Assembly (NCBI RefSeq): GCF_024868665.1
Contig: NC_079890.1
Location: 39,822,093 to 39,886,092 of the forward strand
Origin: Triplophysa rosa
Lineage: Eukaryota; Chordata; Actinopteri; Cypriniformes; Nemacheilidae
DNA: 64,000 bases
Direction: 5' to 3'
The position numbers and the translations under genes were made by a program. Positions 26,973-44,483 of this stretch are shown in pieces; position 1 is the stretch's first letter, and every line of letters starts with the position of its first letter. The notes under the pieces were generated by a model. It had not been told where the DNA came from. It did no database searches and saw nothing but the letters and a program-made list of their open reading frames with translations.

Positions 26973-27650
26973 TCACACTTGAAAAGCTTGATATGGCACT
27001 TGAAAGAATCCACATCGACGGAGTTTCCGAGCAGGACGAAAGAAGATGTTTATCAATGTCTCTCTTAGTGGTTAAAAGTGTCGTTGACGCTCGAGGGAGC
27101 CGTCCGGTGCCGTTGGCGAGATTTCTGAACAATATTCATGCAGTTGCCGTTGCCAATCTGAACTCCAAAAACATTAGACATGTTGATGCGGACGCCGCCT
27201 ATGAAAAGACAAAAGATATAACCAAGAAAAGTGAGTTTTGTGGACTTTCATTTACTGTAAAACAAACAATGACAGCAACATTCCTTATTTTAGCGCATTA
27301 CCAAAAAAAATATTTGTGATTCTAATTGATATAATGTTAATATTATATGATATTTTTGATAACACGAATCTACCCTGTATGTAATATTTTTATTGTACTG
27401 TATTGTATGATTTGATTATGTCTATGCTGTACGCTTACTGACCTGGTGTTGATGTTTGACGCTGTAAAAATAAATAAAACACAAGGTTACACACTCAATA
27501 ACATATCCTTTTTATTTCTTTTCAGTGATTGGTTTTGTTTCAGACCTGCGGGGTTTTCAGAAGCTTTTTCTCCTTGCCAGCAGTCGGATGAGAAAATGCT
27601 TCTGTGAAACAAAAACGATGGTAAACATCAAGTGTCTGAACAAATCCTGA
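26973..27650 (+). CDS. Unrecognised gene, last two exons
   Basis: Exon 26973-27230 has an acceptor (TTGATTCAAG) and donor (AAAA/GTGAGT). It joins in frame to exon 27544-27650, after acceptor TGTTTCAG, ending TGA at 27648-27650. The roughly 120 encoded residues are helical and charged (VTLEKLDMALERIHIDGVS at the start, then SLLVVKSVVDARGS, NNIHAVAVANLNS) and end KCFCETKTMVNIKCLNKS. No family is recognised; no signal peptide or membrane segment is present in this part. Preserved frame and splice signals argue for a real gene. It lies between the cerebellin gene and RIPK3-like gene, tail to tail with the latter. Upstream exons were not found, and an internal ATG at 26989 could be the start. Confidence 0.5.
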
Positions 27651-28092
27651 AACACTGTGTCGTGTGGGTGATGGACCTGGTTTTCTGGACTCTCTGGTGT
27701 GATCAGCAGCTGTTTCCTAACGAAGAAAGACATTGGTTTACAGCTGCATCTCATCTTCACTTCCTAATGTTAATAGCTGCAGATTCACTTTATATTTCAT
27801 TTCATCGATCACTTGTACTATTTCTTCTAATCAATATATGTGTGAATACTGTGTATTTAACCTCAGTGTTATACAGAAATGGTAATTTAAGTCAAATTGA
27901 ATGTTTTTTATCTGATCACTTCTTTCAGACTGTGCAGAGGAGATTTTATTCACCTGTTTGGGAGGAGCTCCTGTGACACAGGACGACACCTGAGGACCAA
28001 CTTCTAAAGGGCCATAAACCAAAAACATAAATTGCTTAACACTAACATTTCATTTCACAATAATATTTTCAATATCAACAAAGCAAACAGGG

Positions 28093-30281
28093 TCAGCGAA
28101 GTCCAAATGAAAGAATTCTGTGACTGATGGCTTGAGACGCACCATTCTGAGGTCTTGGAGTGATCTCGATTGACTTCAAACTAGAACAGATTTCATCATC
28201 CTGCAAATGCAAAGAGTGAATAAATTATCAAATGAAAATATAAAAATGAGAAAAACTCACAGATGGACTTTACACGCTATTCATTTTTGTTGATTGGTAT
28301 TTAGAAATCAGTAATTTATTGATCTTAAAGCAGATTCTGAACACGGTAGACAAAAAACCCCCAGAATGATAGTTTATGTTTCATACCAATGTCTTCAGGA
28401 CGTCACCGACAGCTTTACTCACTTCACGCTTGTGCATCTCAAAGATCTTTTCAGTCACATCAACACAATCTAAAACCAGAGACCAAGATAAATGAGTCAG
28501 AAAATACCACACGTCACAGAAAGATAGCAAAACCTCAGACACAAAAATGAGCAAATCTTCAACGTTTGACCCAGCTTCACCTCTGAAGGACGGCCTGTTG
28601 CCGGGCTCCTTAACCCAACACCTTTTTATGAGTTCAACAATATCAGCCAACCCATCTGCCTGACTGCAGTCTACTGATGCCAGATCAGGTCTGTCCCCCT
28701 CACCCACACGAAACCGCACCAGACTGGACACAGAGTCTAGAAGACAGGCGAGAAAACACCACGATCACTAGTATACATCAGATGAGATCCCAAACACCCT
28801 CAGATATCAGATAAGATCATTAACACTAAGGTAGATCAGATCAGATCAGATCCAAACACCAGCGTTAATCACTAGCGTAGATGAGATCAGATCATGAACG
28901 CTACAGTAGATGCATGGAGGCTTACAGCTGTAAGGTTCCTGACCGGTGATGATAGACCACAGCAGCACACTGTAGCTGGAGAAAAAGAGATACAGATCAC
29001 AACAAGTTCAACAGTTTCTAAAGATGACGTTTCAGAAGGTTGCATAATGGAGACAAAGAGACATGCTACAGTTGAATGTTTTCGGCACCCTTCTGAATAC
29101 AAGCTGGGATTTCTGACCACTCGTTGTCTTAAAGGGTCACAGTATTTATTATGGACCGAAAGACAAAAAGTCACGACTCGCCAATTGCCAGTGTGTTGTG
29201 TTTTGATACCTGTAAATGTCAGAGGCTTTAGATGGTTTGTAATTCAAAGAGTTCAGTGCTTCAGGAGGCATGTAGCTCAGGGTTCCACCCTCCATCTCGT
29301 CTTTCTCTCTGACACTCTTAGAAAGGCTACGAGCCACTCGGGACAAGCCAAAATCTGTCAGCTAAAGAGAAAATACGAGTAAAAATAAATAGACAGAAGT
29401 GTTTCACACATCACAGACTGGAGCACGTTTAAATATGTGATGCTGTTCAGGACACGACGTTTACAGTGCCACTTCATGTGTAAAGCAGGCAGGGGTAACT
29501 CACCTTGGCATTGAGGCTGTCATCCAACAGCACGTTACTGGGCTTCAGGTCCAGGTGTAAGAGAGGAGGCGACAGCTGATGCAGGAAGTTCATTCCCAAA
29601 CCAATCTGATGAATGATGCGGAAGGTGAGCGGCCAGGCAGGAGGTCCGCCCAAATGCTGCAGGAGATCTGCCAGAGAGCCCTTCTCCATGAACTCCATCA
29701 CCAGGCCGTGGCGAGACGGGTTTTGTGTACTGCCCAAGTGACCCTCGTACAAGCCGAAAACTCTGAGGACGTTGGGATTCCCACCCTGAAACATAAGACG
29801 TGCTTCTCTCTGAAGAGTAGACACACATCTGAACAAAAAAGGATGAACATGTGGGCTTAATTGATAACTCATTATGTCTACAATTTTCTATTTATTCATT
29901 TCTGTACACGCACACACACACGCACAAAAAAACCCCACACACATTACGTTTTTTATTTTTGCATAGAATTAAAGGGGTTATAGCAATTTAGATCAAATTC
30001 ATTCAAATGTGTGTTGTTATCCTCCTCACGAAAACACAAGCGTATGGTTTTACAGTAGAAACTCTCGTCATTATTTTCACTTTTGAATTGTTCAGCACAT
30101 GTAAAAAATCAACTCCTCATTACCCGCCACCACAAAGTAAAGACTTTACGGCAACATCTATTCCCCATTTGGTGTGTCTGGCCCGGTAAATCTGTCCAAA
30201 TCCACCGGCACCGATCGTCCTCCAGCAGTCCAGATCTTCATCACTAATCAGATCAGGTCTGATGCAGTACAGTCCGGACAT
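28093..30281 (-). CDS. ripk3: Receptor-interacting protein kinase 3-like
   Basis: Seven minus-strand exons join in frame: 30124-30281, 29504-29828, 29210-29361, 28926-28975, 28581-28736, 28387-28469 and 28093-28200. The kinase domain has a glycine loop (GAGGFG), VAVK lysine, HLDLKPSN catalytic loop (HLD in place of HRD), DFG, and PPEALN activation end. Exon 2's LQREARL and the final EKIFEMHKREVSKAVGDVL resemble RIPK3, the kinase that phosphorylates MLKL in necroptosis. After the kinase only about 40 residues remain before TGA, with no I-Q-I-G type RHIM, so the product (about 345 residues) would lack the domain needed to join RIPK1/ZBP1 amyloids. Other exons further downstream are possible but not seen. 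RIPK2 or another RIPK paralogue is an alternative. It is divergently oriented to the NYN-domain gene. Confidence 0.8.
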
Positions 30282-31934
30282 GTCCGATCTTTAATTTATT
30301 GATCTTTAAACAAACACGTTATACTGGAGGTCATTGTCAAACAGTCGCAGTTTTTCCCCTCAAGTTAAGTTCCTTGTTAATGGCGACGACTGACATTGTG
30401 AAGTTCGTTTCACTTCTCCTTACACACACACACACACACACGCACAGCGAGGAAGAATGACGTCATCACCACACTTGACAAGAGCTCTAAAAGTTACATC
30501 TCTGATGAAAAATACATGTAAATAAAATAAATAAATATATATCCCAACAAATTTAAAGCCGGGATGGATAAATCGCTACAACATAAATTAAAACATTTAA
30601 TAGGTTATACTATATATTTTTTGTATATTTACAACAGGGATGTATTTATAAACAAGTTTCAGAAAGTTTCTATTTTGTTTGGTATATTTAGGTTGGTAAT
30701 ATAAGTTTGGGTTGGTTTGGTATGTAATATGGGTTGGTCATGTAGTTGATGTGTTTACCTGTTGGTTTCAAGCGGAAGTAGCGACTCTGACGTCAGTGGA
30801 AATCCCCACAGCTTGTTTCATCAGTCTGTGTAAAGCACGTATGGTGTAATAAAACAGCATCTGAAATGTAATGTTAGTAAACCTTATGCAACAAAAAATG
30901 CTGATTTTATGCCAGCAACCCCGTTTGCTCGAACACTTTAAAGTAAACCAAATATGTGATGTGAATCTGATGGTGCAAATGAATCCTGATGCTCGTCCTT
31001 TCTGTTCATTACGGTAAACGGTCGACACGGAAAAAACTTTCCCTTTACTTTCATTTTATCAGCAATGATAACTTCACGATCAGAACAGCGTTGAACATCA
31101 CTCTGAAGCCTCGGGCTCGAATATAAATGAAGAGAAGCGATTATAAGCCGATATCAAGTGAATGTGAAGTGAATCTGTTTGTTATTTTGCGCTCCGGAGT
31201 GTTTCAGACCGCGGAAGACGAAAACAGGGCGCGTGAGGAGTTCACGCGATCGATCATGGTAAATACGCAACTTTATTCACACATCCCTTTATTTCTTTCG
31301 TTTCTCGTATATCTACACACACACACATAACGTTATATATATATATGAAGAGTTTGTTTCCAAAAAGAGATAAAAAATTGAAAAAAAATGTATTATGTTA
31401 TCATGTTTATTGTGTTAGTTAGCTGTATATATATATATATATATTTAAGTTATTGGCTTAAATCAAAACAAACCAACTGCTGTTTGATTGATATTAATTG
31501 GAATGAATAAAAAACAGATTTTTGAGTCATCTCAGAACCAAGCTATATATATATAAATATAATTGTATGTGAATGTACATCTTAGCATGTCAAACGAATC
31601 AACATTTGTTGCCAAAATATTATTATTAATGAAATTTTGCTTTTGCCTTTATACCACGGTAACTAAAGTTGTTGTTACTGTAAATCTGTTGTAATGATCG
31701 TGATCTGAGAGATTCAGAAACTGTATTATAAAGTAAATATAAATAATGAACAACAAACAAAGTATGTTTTATTGATGAGAGTGAAGTGGGCGTAATCACT
31801 GTGGTTATCCATCTTGATTATTTACATGATCAATTGATCATGACCAATGCGGTCAATTCTAACATGGCAAAATATTTGAGATGTTTGTATTCTGTTGATG
31901 TGTTTGTGTTTCTTCTCAGTGAGTTTGCTCCATC
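30282..31934. other. Shared 5' region of ripk3 and the NYN-domain gene
   Basis: The two genes point away from each other. An AC microsatellite lies at about 30421-30443. On the plus strand a probable non-coding first exon ends at 31258 (GATCATG/GTAAAT), and its partner acceptor is just ahead of the coding ATG (CTTCTCAG at about 31912-31919). AT microsatellites sit at about 31335-31345 and 31424-31444. No other gene is seen. Confidence 0.5.
30402..30416 (-). promoter_or_regulatory. Possible interferon-response (IRF) element upstream of ripk3
   Basis: On the minus strand, GAAGTGAAACGAACT lies about 120 bp upstream of the ripk3 ATG. It contains AAGTGAAA, an IRF half-site (AANNGAAA), followed by GAAC, an imperfect second half. 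Such short matches occur by chance, so this is a suggestion. Confidence 0.3.
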
Positions 31935-37867
<5,933 letters not shown>

Positions 37868-38097
37868 ACAGACACACACACACGACCAGAAAATAGTGAA
37901 AAACATCCATATGTCATCAGTCGGAACACTAAACAAGTACAGCAGTGGAGAAATGTGATGTCTTCACCCTTTATTTCTAACATGATATTATTGAAGCTGT
38001 GTGTAAACTGTGGTTAACCAGGTTGAACTTTTTCCCAAATAATTCTATCCAGAGTTGAGTGTTTTCTCCATTTTCTACCGTACCATACACCTCGTGA
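37868..38097. other. Probable 3' UTR of n4bp1
   Basis: Starts directly after the TAA stop. No clear polyadenylation hexamer was found before the hAT element, so the 3' end is uncertain. Confidence 0.35.
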
Positions 38098-38333
38098 TAG
38101 GGCTGTCACAATTATTAAACGATCGCCTCATCGCAACTATTGACATAATCGCAATTATTTCAGACAACCGCAATGATTGTAAATCCTTAGAAAACAAGAG
38201 TGATGTGCAGCATTTTACATCCACCGTCCTTGATCTGCACTCACGGTTTCGTTCAAAGGACATTTCTTCATCGTTTGAGTTGAGTTTCGTAACAGGGATC
38301 CTATTCCTTTTATTGGGCAATTCTCCCGGAAAA

Positions 38334-38400
38334 GCACGCCCACGGCAAGGTGAAAGAAAGAGCACGCCCACGGCAAGGTGAAAGAAAGAGCACGCCCACG
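38334..38400 (+). repeat. 28-bp tandem repeat, 2.4 copies
   Basis: The unit starts GCACGCCCACGGCAAGGTGA and repeats at 38334, 38362 and (partly) 38390 without differences. Confidence 0.85.
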
Positions 38401-38920
38401 AGCCAACCGACGAGCGATAGGAAGACCCGCTTACCAAGATTGACTGCGTTACTCTTGCGATAGACGCCTTTACTGTTAGTAAACATTGTGACGCGTTTTT
38501 GTGGTCGGAGCTTAGCTGGAGGCAGAAAGATCCCACTGACCGCATTTCTAATGCTAGGTAGCACGTTTTGTTTGCTTGCTTTTTGACAAAATGAAAAAAT
38601 CGGATTAAGTTTTAACATTTAAGGTCACTCACTGTCTAGGATTGCGATTGTTTTTGAAAAAGTTCACTTTAACGCCATGAACCTGGCCGACCTGTATGCG
38701 CTCACTCAATGGATCCAGGGATGAACTGAAAGGATTACCTCCAGTTAAGTGGCCTGACATCTACACCTATTACACCTACCGGACAGAGAAACCAAGCGTG
38801 TATAGTAAAGATAACCTGAGAGCGTATACATCTAAAGATGCCTGCGTGTACTAACAGTGGCAAACGTTAGCAAATGCATTTACTTGAACACAAACCTGAC
38901 ACAGAACATGAGCCCTCCCC

Positions 38921-39157
38921 GATAGCACATGTACATCTGGCAGACATCTATTTGATGTCTGCATTTACATCTGGCCGATCTGCCCTACATCTCTTGAGAC
39001 GTCAGATGTCACGTAGACCTCTAGAAGATGTCTGTAAGATGTGTGTGATTTACAATGGATGTACAACAGCTCTTTCTAAGATGTTTAGCAGATGTTTTTA
39101 CACAGCAGATGTTTTCCAGATCTTTAGCAGACATCTAACAGATGTACCTGTGCTATC
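38921..39157. mobile_element. MITE with GATAGCACA termini nested in the hAT element
   Basis: GATAGCACATGTACATCTG and CAGATGTACCTGTGCTATC form near-perfect inverted ends. Same family as copies at about 9479 and 35755. Confidence 0.8.
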
Positions 39158-39962
39158 ACTGTTTCCTCTCCCTTTATATGAATGCACTTGTGACTAAAGA
39201 AAAAGAGATGACAAACACTTTCCTTTATGTTTAGTTTCTGGCCGATAGTTGCTAGTTGTATAACTAACAAAGTTAGCGAGCATACCCTATGAGTTCAGAA
39301 GCTAACGCTAACTTATGTGAAAAATAACATTGTTCCCCAGTTTCTGATTTGGGCATACATATTTTATGACATACCCAAATCATAATCCACACCAACAAAA
39401 GACAGTCGCTTTCTAATCTTCAGTGTTATGAAGTGAAACGCGAGCATGTTTGATGATCGTTTCGGTTCAGTCCGCTAGTTTTATTGTGTTTAACTACAGC
39501 TGTCGTCCGTGTTTTTGTTTGGCAGTGGCAGCAGCTATGTGTTAAAATATCAAATTGGAGACTGTATTCTGTGGATTGTGGCACTAAACAACACAACAAG
39601 ATGATATTTTAAACTCCTTATGTAGCCCAATCTGTGCTGGTTTGTATTGGCTGCCTCCAGCTTTCCCTGTGTCAGCGTGACGTCGGCGAGAAAGGGGTCT
39701 TTAGGGAGAGAAGTTGAGGTGTGTCTGTTTGTTCAGGGCATTTCAGTGATGGATGTTATATAAACAGTACATATAACGCTGGATTTGGAGATGTTTGAAA
39801 CTGATAGATGGTCCCAGTGCTAAAAGATGCCGGTCATGAACCGCACGCGGTAAGTCAAACTAAGTCATACGTCTGTGTTTTGTTGGCAATCGGCGCGTAC
39901 GTGCGTAATGTACACAACACGAAGGGATTAATGTGATTAAGTGTTGTGTGCTCGTGCTGTAG

Positions 39963-40250
39963 TTTACATTTACATTTAGTCATTTAGCAGACGCTTTTAT
40001 CCAAAGTGACTCACAGAGAGTTCAGGGAGCAATAAGCGATATGTCATACAGGAGCAATAATACATTAGGTGCTTATACAAAGTTACTGGTTTCAACAAAA
40101 GCCAGACCACTACCTGTTGAGATGAAGAGAGAGGAATAGTTCCGTCCCCCGGCACGCCTCCAGCAGCTCGTCTTTTTCCGGAAATAATCGTACAGCTGTA
40201 TCTGTCTTTTATAAATGTTATCAAACGAAATACTCTTCGAAGATACACCG
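39963..40250 (-). mobile_element. L2-tail-derived repeat (minus orientation)
   Basis: Starts ACATTTACATTTAGTCATTT then AGCAGACGCTTTTATCC, the reverse of the L2/SINE tail. The following sequence (GTTCAGGGAGCAATA, TGTCATACAGGAGCAATAAT) reappears at 59975-60070. Confidence 0.65.
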
Positions 40251-40623
40251 TATGTGATACTACTGTACAAGATTAATATGAGATTGGCAGAAACTGTGTG
40301 TTAGCCCATCTTTAAAGCGATTCCAGATTTTCTGCATTTATAACAGCGAGACGACATCATCCTGATATCTCAGTGTTTTTATTTTCTGTTAAGGTCACTC
40401 TATATTGAATGTTAGTAGTTATTTACAGAATTTTCACATTTTTAATGTATCTATATTTTATTTATTGACTAGATTACTTGTAATTAATTTGGATAAAAGC
40501 TTCTGCTAAATGACTAAATGTAATTAATCGTTATAATTGTCAAAGCCTTTAAACAGACAATTAATCGCAATTATTTAATGGACAATTAATCGTCAGCCAA
40601 ATTTCATGATCGTGACAGCCCTA

Positions 40624-41347
40624 CCGCATGATGGTTTAATATAATCTGAAGGTGCTTTAAAAGCAAATAGTGCAGAAATATCCCCTCTGGGCATTGCTTT
40701 TGGTCACTGCTATATATCCGATGAAATGTGACGTATATATTTAATGGTAATGTAATAAATCACGAGGAACCTCTCAAATAATGACGATCACTTCCTTTGA
40801 ATCGTCAAAGCTCTTTCTCTGTTATCATCCTTAACTTCAGCTTCTCTAATAAATCAAATGGATTTGTTCATATTACTCGCATGCGGATGATTTTAGATGA
40901 ATACATCCTGAATGGGAGACTACAGCTAATATTGTCAAGTGATTTTTTTATCTTAAACTGGTGTTTTCATATGATTAATATTTTGTCAGCAAAACCGCTC
41001 CGCTGACAAAATATAAAGTTTATGTACATTCAACAAGCTTCAAAACAATAAACGATTCAGGTAACTGGAAGATATCTGTGTTGCGAGGTCAAAAGAAAGA
41101 TTCTGGATGTTCATTAAATGTGCATTTATTTAAAATAATCTGACATATTTGACATTTAGAAACGTTACATGTTCTTTATAATAATATGAACAAATTAAAA
41201 CATTAACAATGTTAACCTATATATGAATATAGATTTAATTCTTCTTGTACTCAGTACACTAAAATGACTAGTCTGACTAAATGAATGCAAAGGTGCTGAA
41301 TCACAAATACAAACTTTTATGTTTTTATTTGATTTGGTTCTTCATCT
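40624..41347. other. Intergenic DNA, nothing recognised
   Basis: AT-rich, with no supported gene or repeat other than the flank of the hAT target site. Confidence 0.4.
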
Positions 41348-44300
41348 TTAGAGGCCAACAGTCTGGTCACATGTTTCATTCAAGTTAGTTGTAGGGTCAA
41401 GAGACGGCTCTCTTTCCCATGCAGGGTCTCTCTTGTGAAACAGACGACCGTCTGTCTGAACCCTCCATGTGGCTTTGGTGCTCGCTGCCATCCCATGACG
41501 CAACAGCTCCTCGTTTATCTGAGCAACAAAAGCAATGTCACATGACTGACGATCATCGTGTTTCTGTACTTGAAACTGTGTGCGTTATATAAACTCACCT
41601 GCTGTAAGATGACGGCCTGAATCTCAGCGTCATTCTCGGTGCTTCTGTTTGATTTGACCTCAAACCTCACAATCTGTCTTCTCTGTCCTGTAGAAAAACA
41701 AACAAACATTCACGTTGTTCATGAACCAAACTCGAAAGCATATATATATATATTTATATATAAGATACCTTGACTGCAGACAAAAGGAAGCAGCAGAGAG
41801 CAAGCGCCGTCTTCAGTTCCACCCTGAGAATCGGCCAATCCGCACGCTTCATTCTCTCTATCTGCGTTAACCGTCTGACAGAAGTGGAAGAGACGGCCGT
41901 CCCATCCGACCACATCCAAGAGTCCTGAAACAAGCCGATCCAGGCGTAAAGGTTTTCTGAGATCAAGTTGATGATCTGATCGTGATCGTCAGTGTTGCGT
42001 ATGGTGGCCAGATCTGTGTAACGTTGTCTACAGTACAGCTGAGCCTCACGCCAGGTCCTCTGCTGATCGGAAACATGGATGAATCGCTTCGTCTCCGCTG
42101 TCAACATGAACACACACGTCTTTATATGCAGTATACTTTACATTTCATTGCATGGAAAAGATCGTTAAATATCAAGTCATAGTTCACTCAAAAACAACAA
42201 TTCTGACATCACCGGCTTCCTCGTTTTTTCTGCAGAACACCAAAGAAGTTATTTTGAAGAATATTGAACCCCATTGACTTCCATTGTATGAAAACGAAAG
42301 CACCGAGACATTTCTCAAAATATCTTCTTTTGTTTATCACTGAAGACGGACAGATTAACAAACACGTGAGAGAATAAATGACGAGAGAAGTTTTTTATTT
42401 TTTTAATGAACTCTGCTTAACAGTGTCCATCTGTCAGCTCCGGCGTGTGTCTTCATTTGCATCACGTTGTGCTTCAAGAGTTTATTGTGTTCAATCCTGT
42501 GTTTGGAAGATGTTCATTGTACTTGATAAATTGTATTTACATCAGAAGGCAAAACCACATTTATAATCAATCGAAGGTGATATTGTACAGAAACGTTTTT
42601 CTCATGGCATCATTTTTTATATCCAATATATAATTTTTTTCTAAACTTATTCAAGATACAATCAAACTTTACAAAGCAAAGCTGTTCTTGTTTTTCCTCA
42701 ATACGAATCGGGTATAAATATCATTTCTCACCGTGATAGCAAACACAGCTCAGATGAGCGTAACAATGAACATCATTCCACAAGATCTTGTTCCTGTCTT
42801 TTATCAGCACGCCACACTCCTCGCTGCCTCTAGCATTGTTGGGTTCTCCAGAGTCCCACTCGGTCAATGTTAAGTTCTGGTTCTGGTAAGACCATCGCCA
42901 GGTGTTGAAGTCAACGTACAGTCCCAGCCAGACTTTGGATGAGAAGTTACTGGCAGACATCATTTCTCTGAAGTTCTCCCAATCCGTTTCATTGTGAAAA
43001 GTAGCCAAGTGCAGATGATTCTGTCGACAGAACGCTTGAGCTTCATCCCAGGTTTTGCTCGTCTGGATCAAAATATACTGACCGTGAAGGCATTGTGAAC
43101 AGAAGACTCCTACAGAAAGACAAACACACATTACCGGCTTACATTAAAAAAGGCTAAATGTCACTTATAAGAGTATTTCTATACAACTGCTCATTTTTGT
43201 TTAGCATTCAAGGGGATCCGAGTTTAAATCCTGACATGCCGAAAAGGTTTCCTTCGGAGGCTGAATTTGTCGCTAGACCCCTTTTACTGGGGCACGTGCT
43301 TAATAATATCGATCCTATTTTGACTGGATCATTAATAGCCCCTGTAGATGGACATCAGAATTTGTTTGTGCAAAGCAGGGAAACGGAAGCAGAAAGGAGA
43401 TGATGAGTTTGAGGGACGCAAGACTTGATAAACACACTACTGTACATCCCCAGTCAGTCAGTCAGGTCTCAGACATCAGAGGAAAATGTCTCATGAAAAC
43501 CTTTGTCAAGTCTGTAAAATTGCATTGTTGCTTAGAAAAACATTTGTGTTCTGTACTTTCAGAAATGAATTTAATATTTGATTTACTAGCTCTAGTTTAT
43601 GGAGGACTAAACCTGCAAAAATTATAAATGTATAAATACATAAACGAATAAATGCAATAATATGAAAATAAATAAAGGAATGAATGGTTTGATAAAACAA
43701 AATAATTCGTTTTAGCTATTATTGATCCAGATGATCTTATCATCTGGTTGATTTCTGAAGGCAGCATTAAATGTATCCTTTGCTGCCTTTAATGTCCCAC
43801 AATGCTGTGCGTCTACGTGTGTGAGGAGGGTGATTGGTCGAGCAGGAAAAAGCTCGAAATAATACAATGGCAGCCGAGAAACCGGATGGGGCACATTTAG
43901 ATAGAAATGCAAGTTTCAGTTTCACTCTCAATAACTTTTGTTGCCATTTCTAGCGAGAAATTAGTATTGTAGTTTCCAAATATGTCATTGGTTGTTGCAC
44001 ATAGGCTCTCTATTTAAAGTCCCAGTGAAATAAAAAATTACAATTCCTGTTTTTTCATGAAATGTTCCAGCATTTATTATCAATAGCTTACCAATGTGGG
44101 TCATTGTCTTTTTAAATGTTCCCTCATAATGTTCCCTTAAAATCTGAAAATTTTCTTCCATCCTGTAGTGACTATCCATCTCAAATGTCGTCAGTGAGGC
44201 GGCTTGGGCGGGGCATCCATTGACTCCTCCCCTTCAACCGTCAGTCTGCTCCCAATTCCAAATGCAACGGCTGTTTTTAACCGGTAATCGCTACATCCCT

Positions 44301-44483
44301 ATTACGCTGCATATGAAGCCTGTCTGAATCTGATTCTCTGAGCTTCCTTCATGTGATACACGCACACAGCCCATCCATAAAAAAGCTCAAATGAACCCTA
44401 AGGATGTGAGGTTTCAAATAAGTTAAACTCTGTAACTCACCAAGCAGAAGTAATGTCTGAAACAGACGGTCTTCCATCTTCAT
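41348..44483 (-). CDS. Two-domain C-type lectin gene, frame break in second domain
   Basis: Five minus-strand exons: 44441-44483 (signal start MKMEDRLFQTLLLLG), 42732-43109, 41769-42097, 41599-41687 and 41348-41518, with GT-AG edges. Exon 2 encodes a complete lectin domain with EPN and LWND motifs (calcium-dependent mannose-type site) and the expected cysteines. Exon 3 encodes a second lectin domain (YCRQRYTDLATIRN, YAWIGLF, WMWSDGT), but the frame needed for its end (ENEACGLADSQGG, LLLPFVCS) is different, and the exon length is out of phase with exon 4. A small indel at about 41860-41900 is therefore present, unless it is an assembly error. The tail exons (RRQIVRFEVKS; WRVQTDGRLFHKRDP) resemble the lectin gene at 7860-8963. 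Likely a secreted immune lectin. Confidence 0.75.
42180..42380. repeat. Dispersed fish repeat fragment in a lectin intron
   Basis: Contains TTGAACCCCATTGACTTCCA and the surrounding words shared with 26.2, 35.9 and 45.8 kb. It is a fragment of a common foldback DNA element. Confidence 0.6.

Larger units (their letters stand above)
38098..40623. mobile_element. hAT-like DNA transposon, 2.5 kb, non-coding
   Basis: Termini TAGGGCTGTCACA and GTGACAGCCCTA are inverted repeats. The flanking octamers CCTCGTGA (38090-38097) and CCGCATGA (40624-40631) match at six of eight positions, consistent with an aged 8-bp hAT target duplication. Subterminal CAATTATTAAACGATCG-type words recur near the right end. 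No transposase ORF is visible. It carries a 28-bp tandem repeat, a MITE and an L2-tail repeat. Confidence 0.75.

Noticed and set aside
28894..29382. 162-codon plus-strand ORF
   Set aside because: Antisense to two ripk3 kinase exons that carry the DFG and PPEALN motifs.
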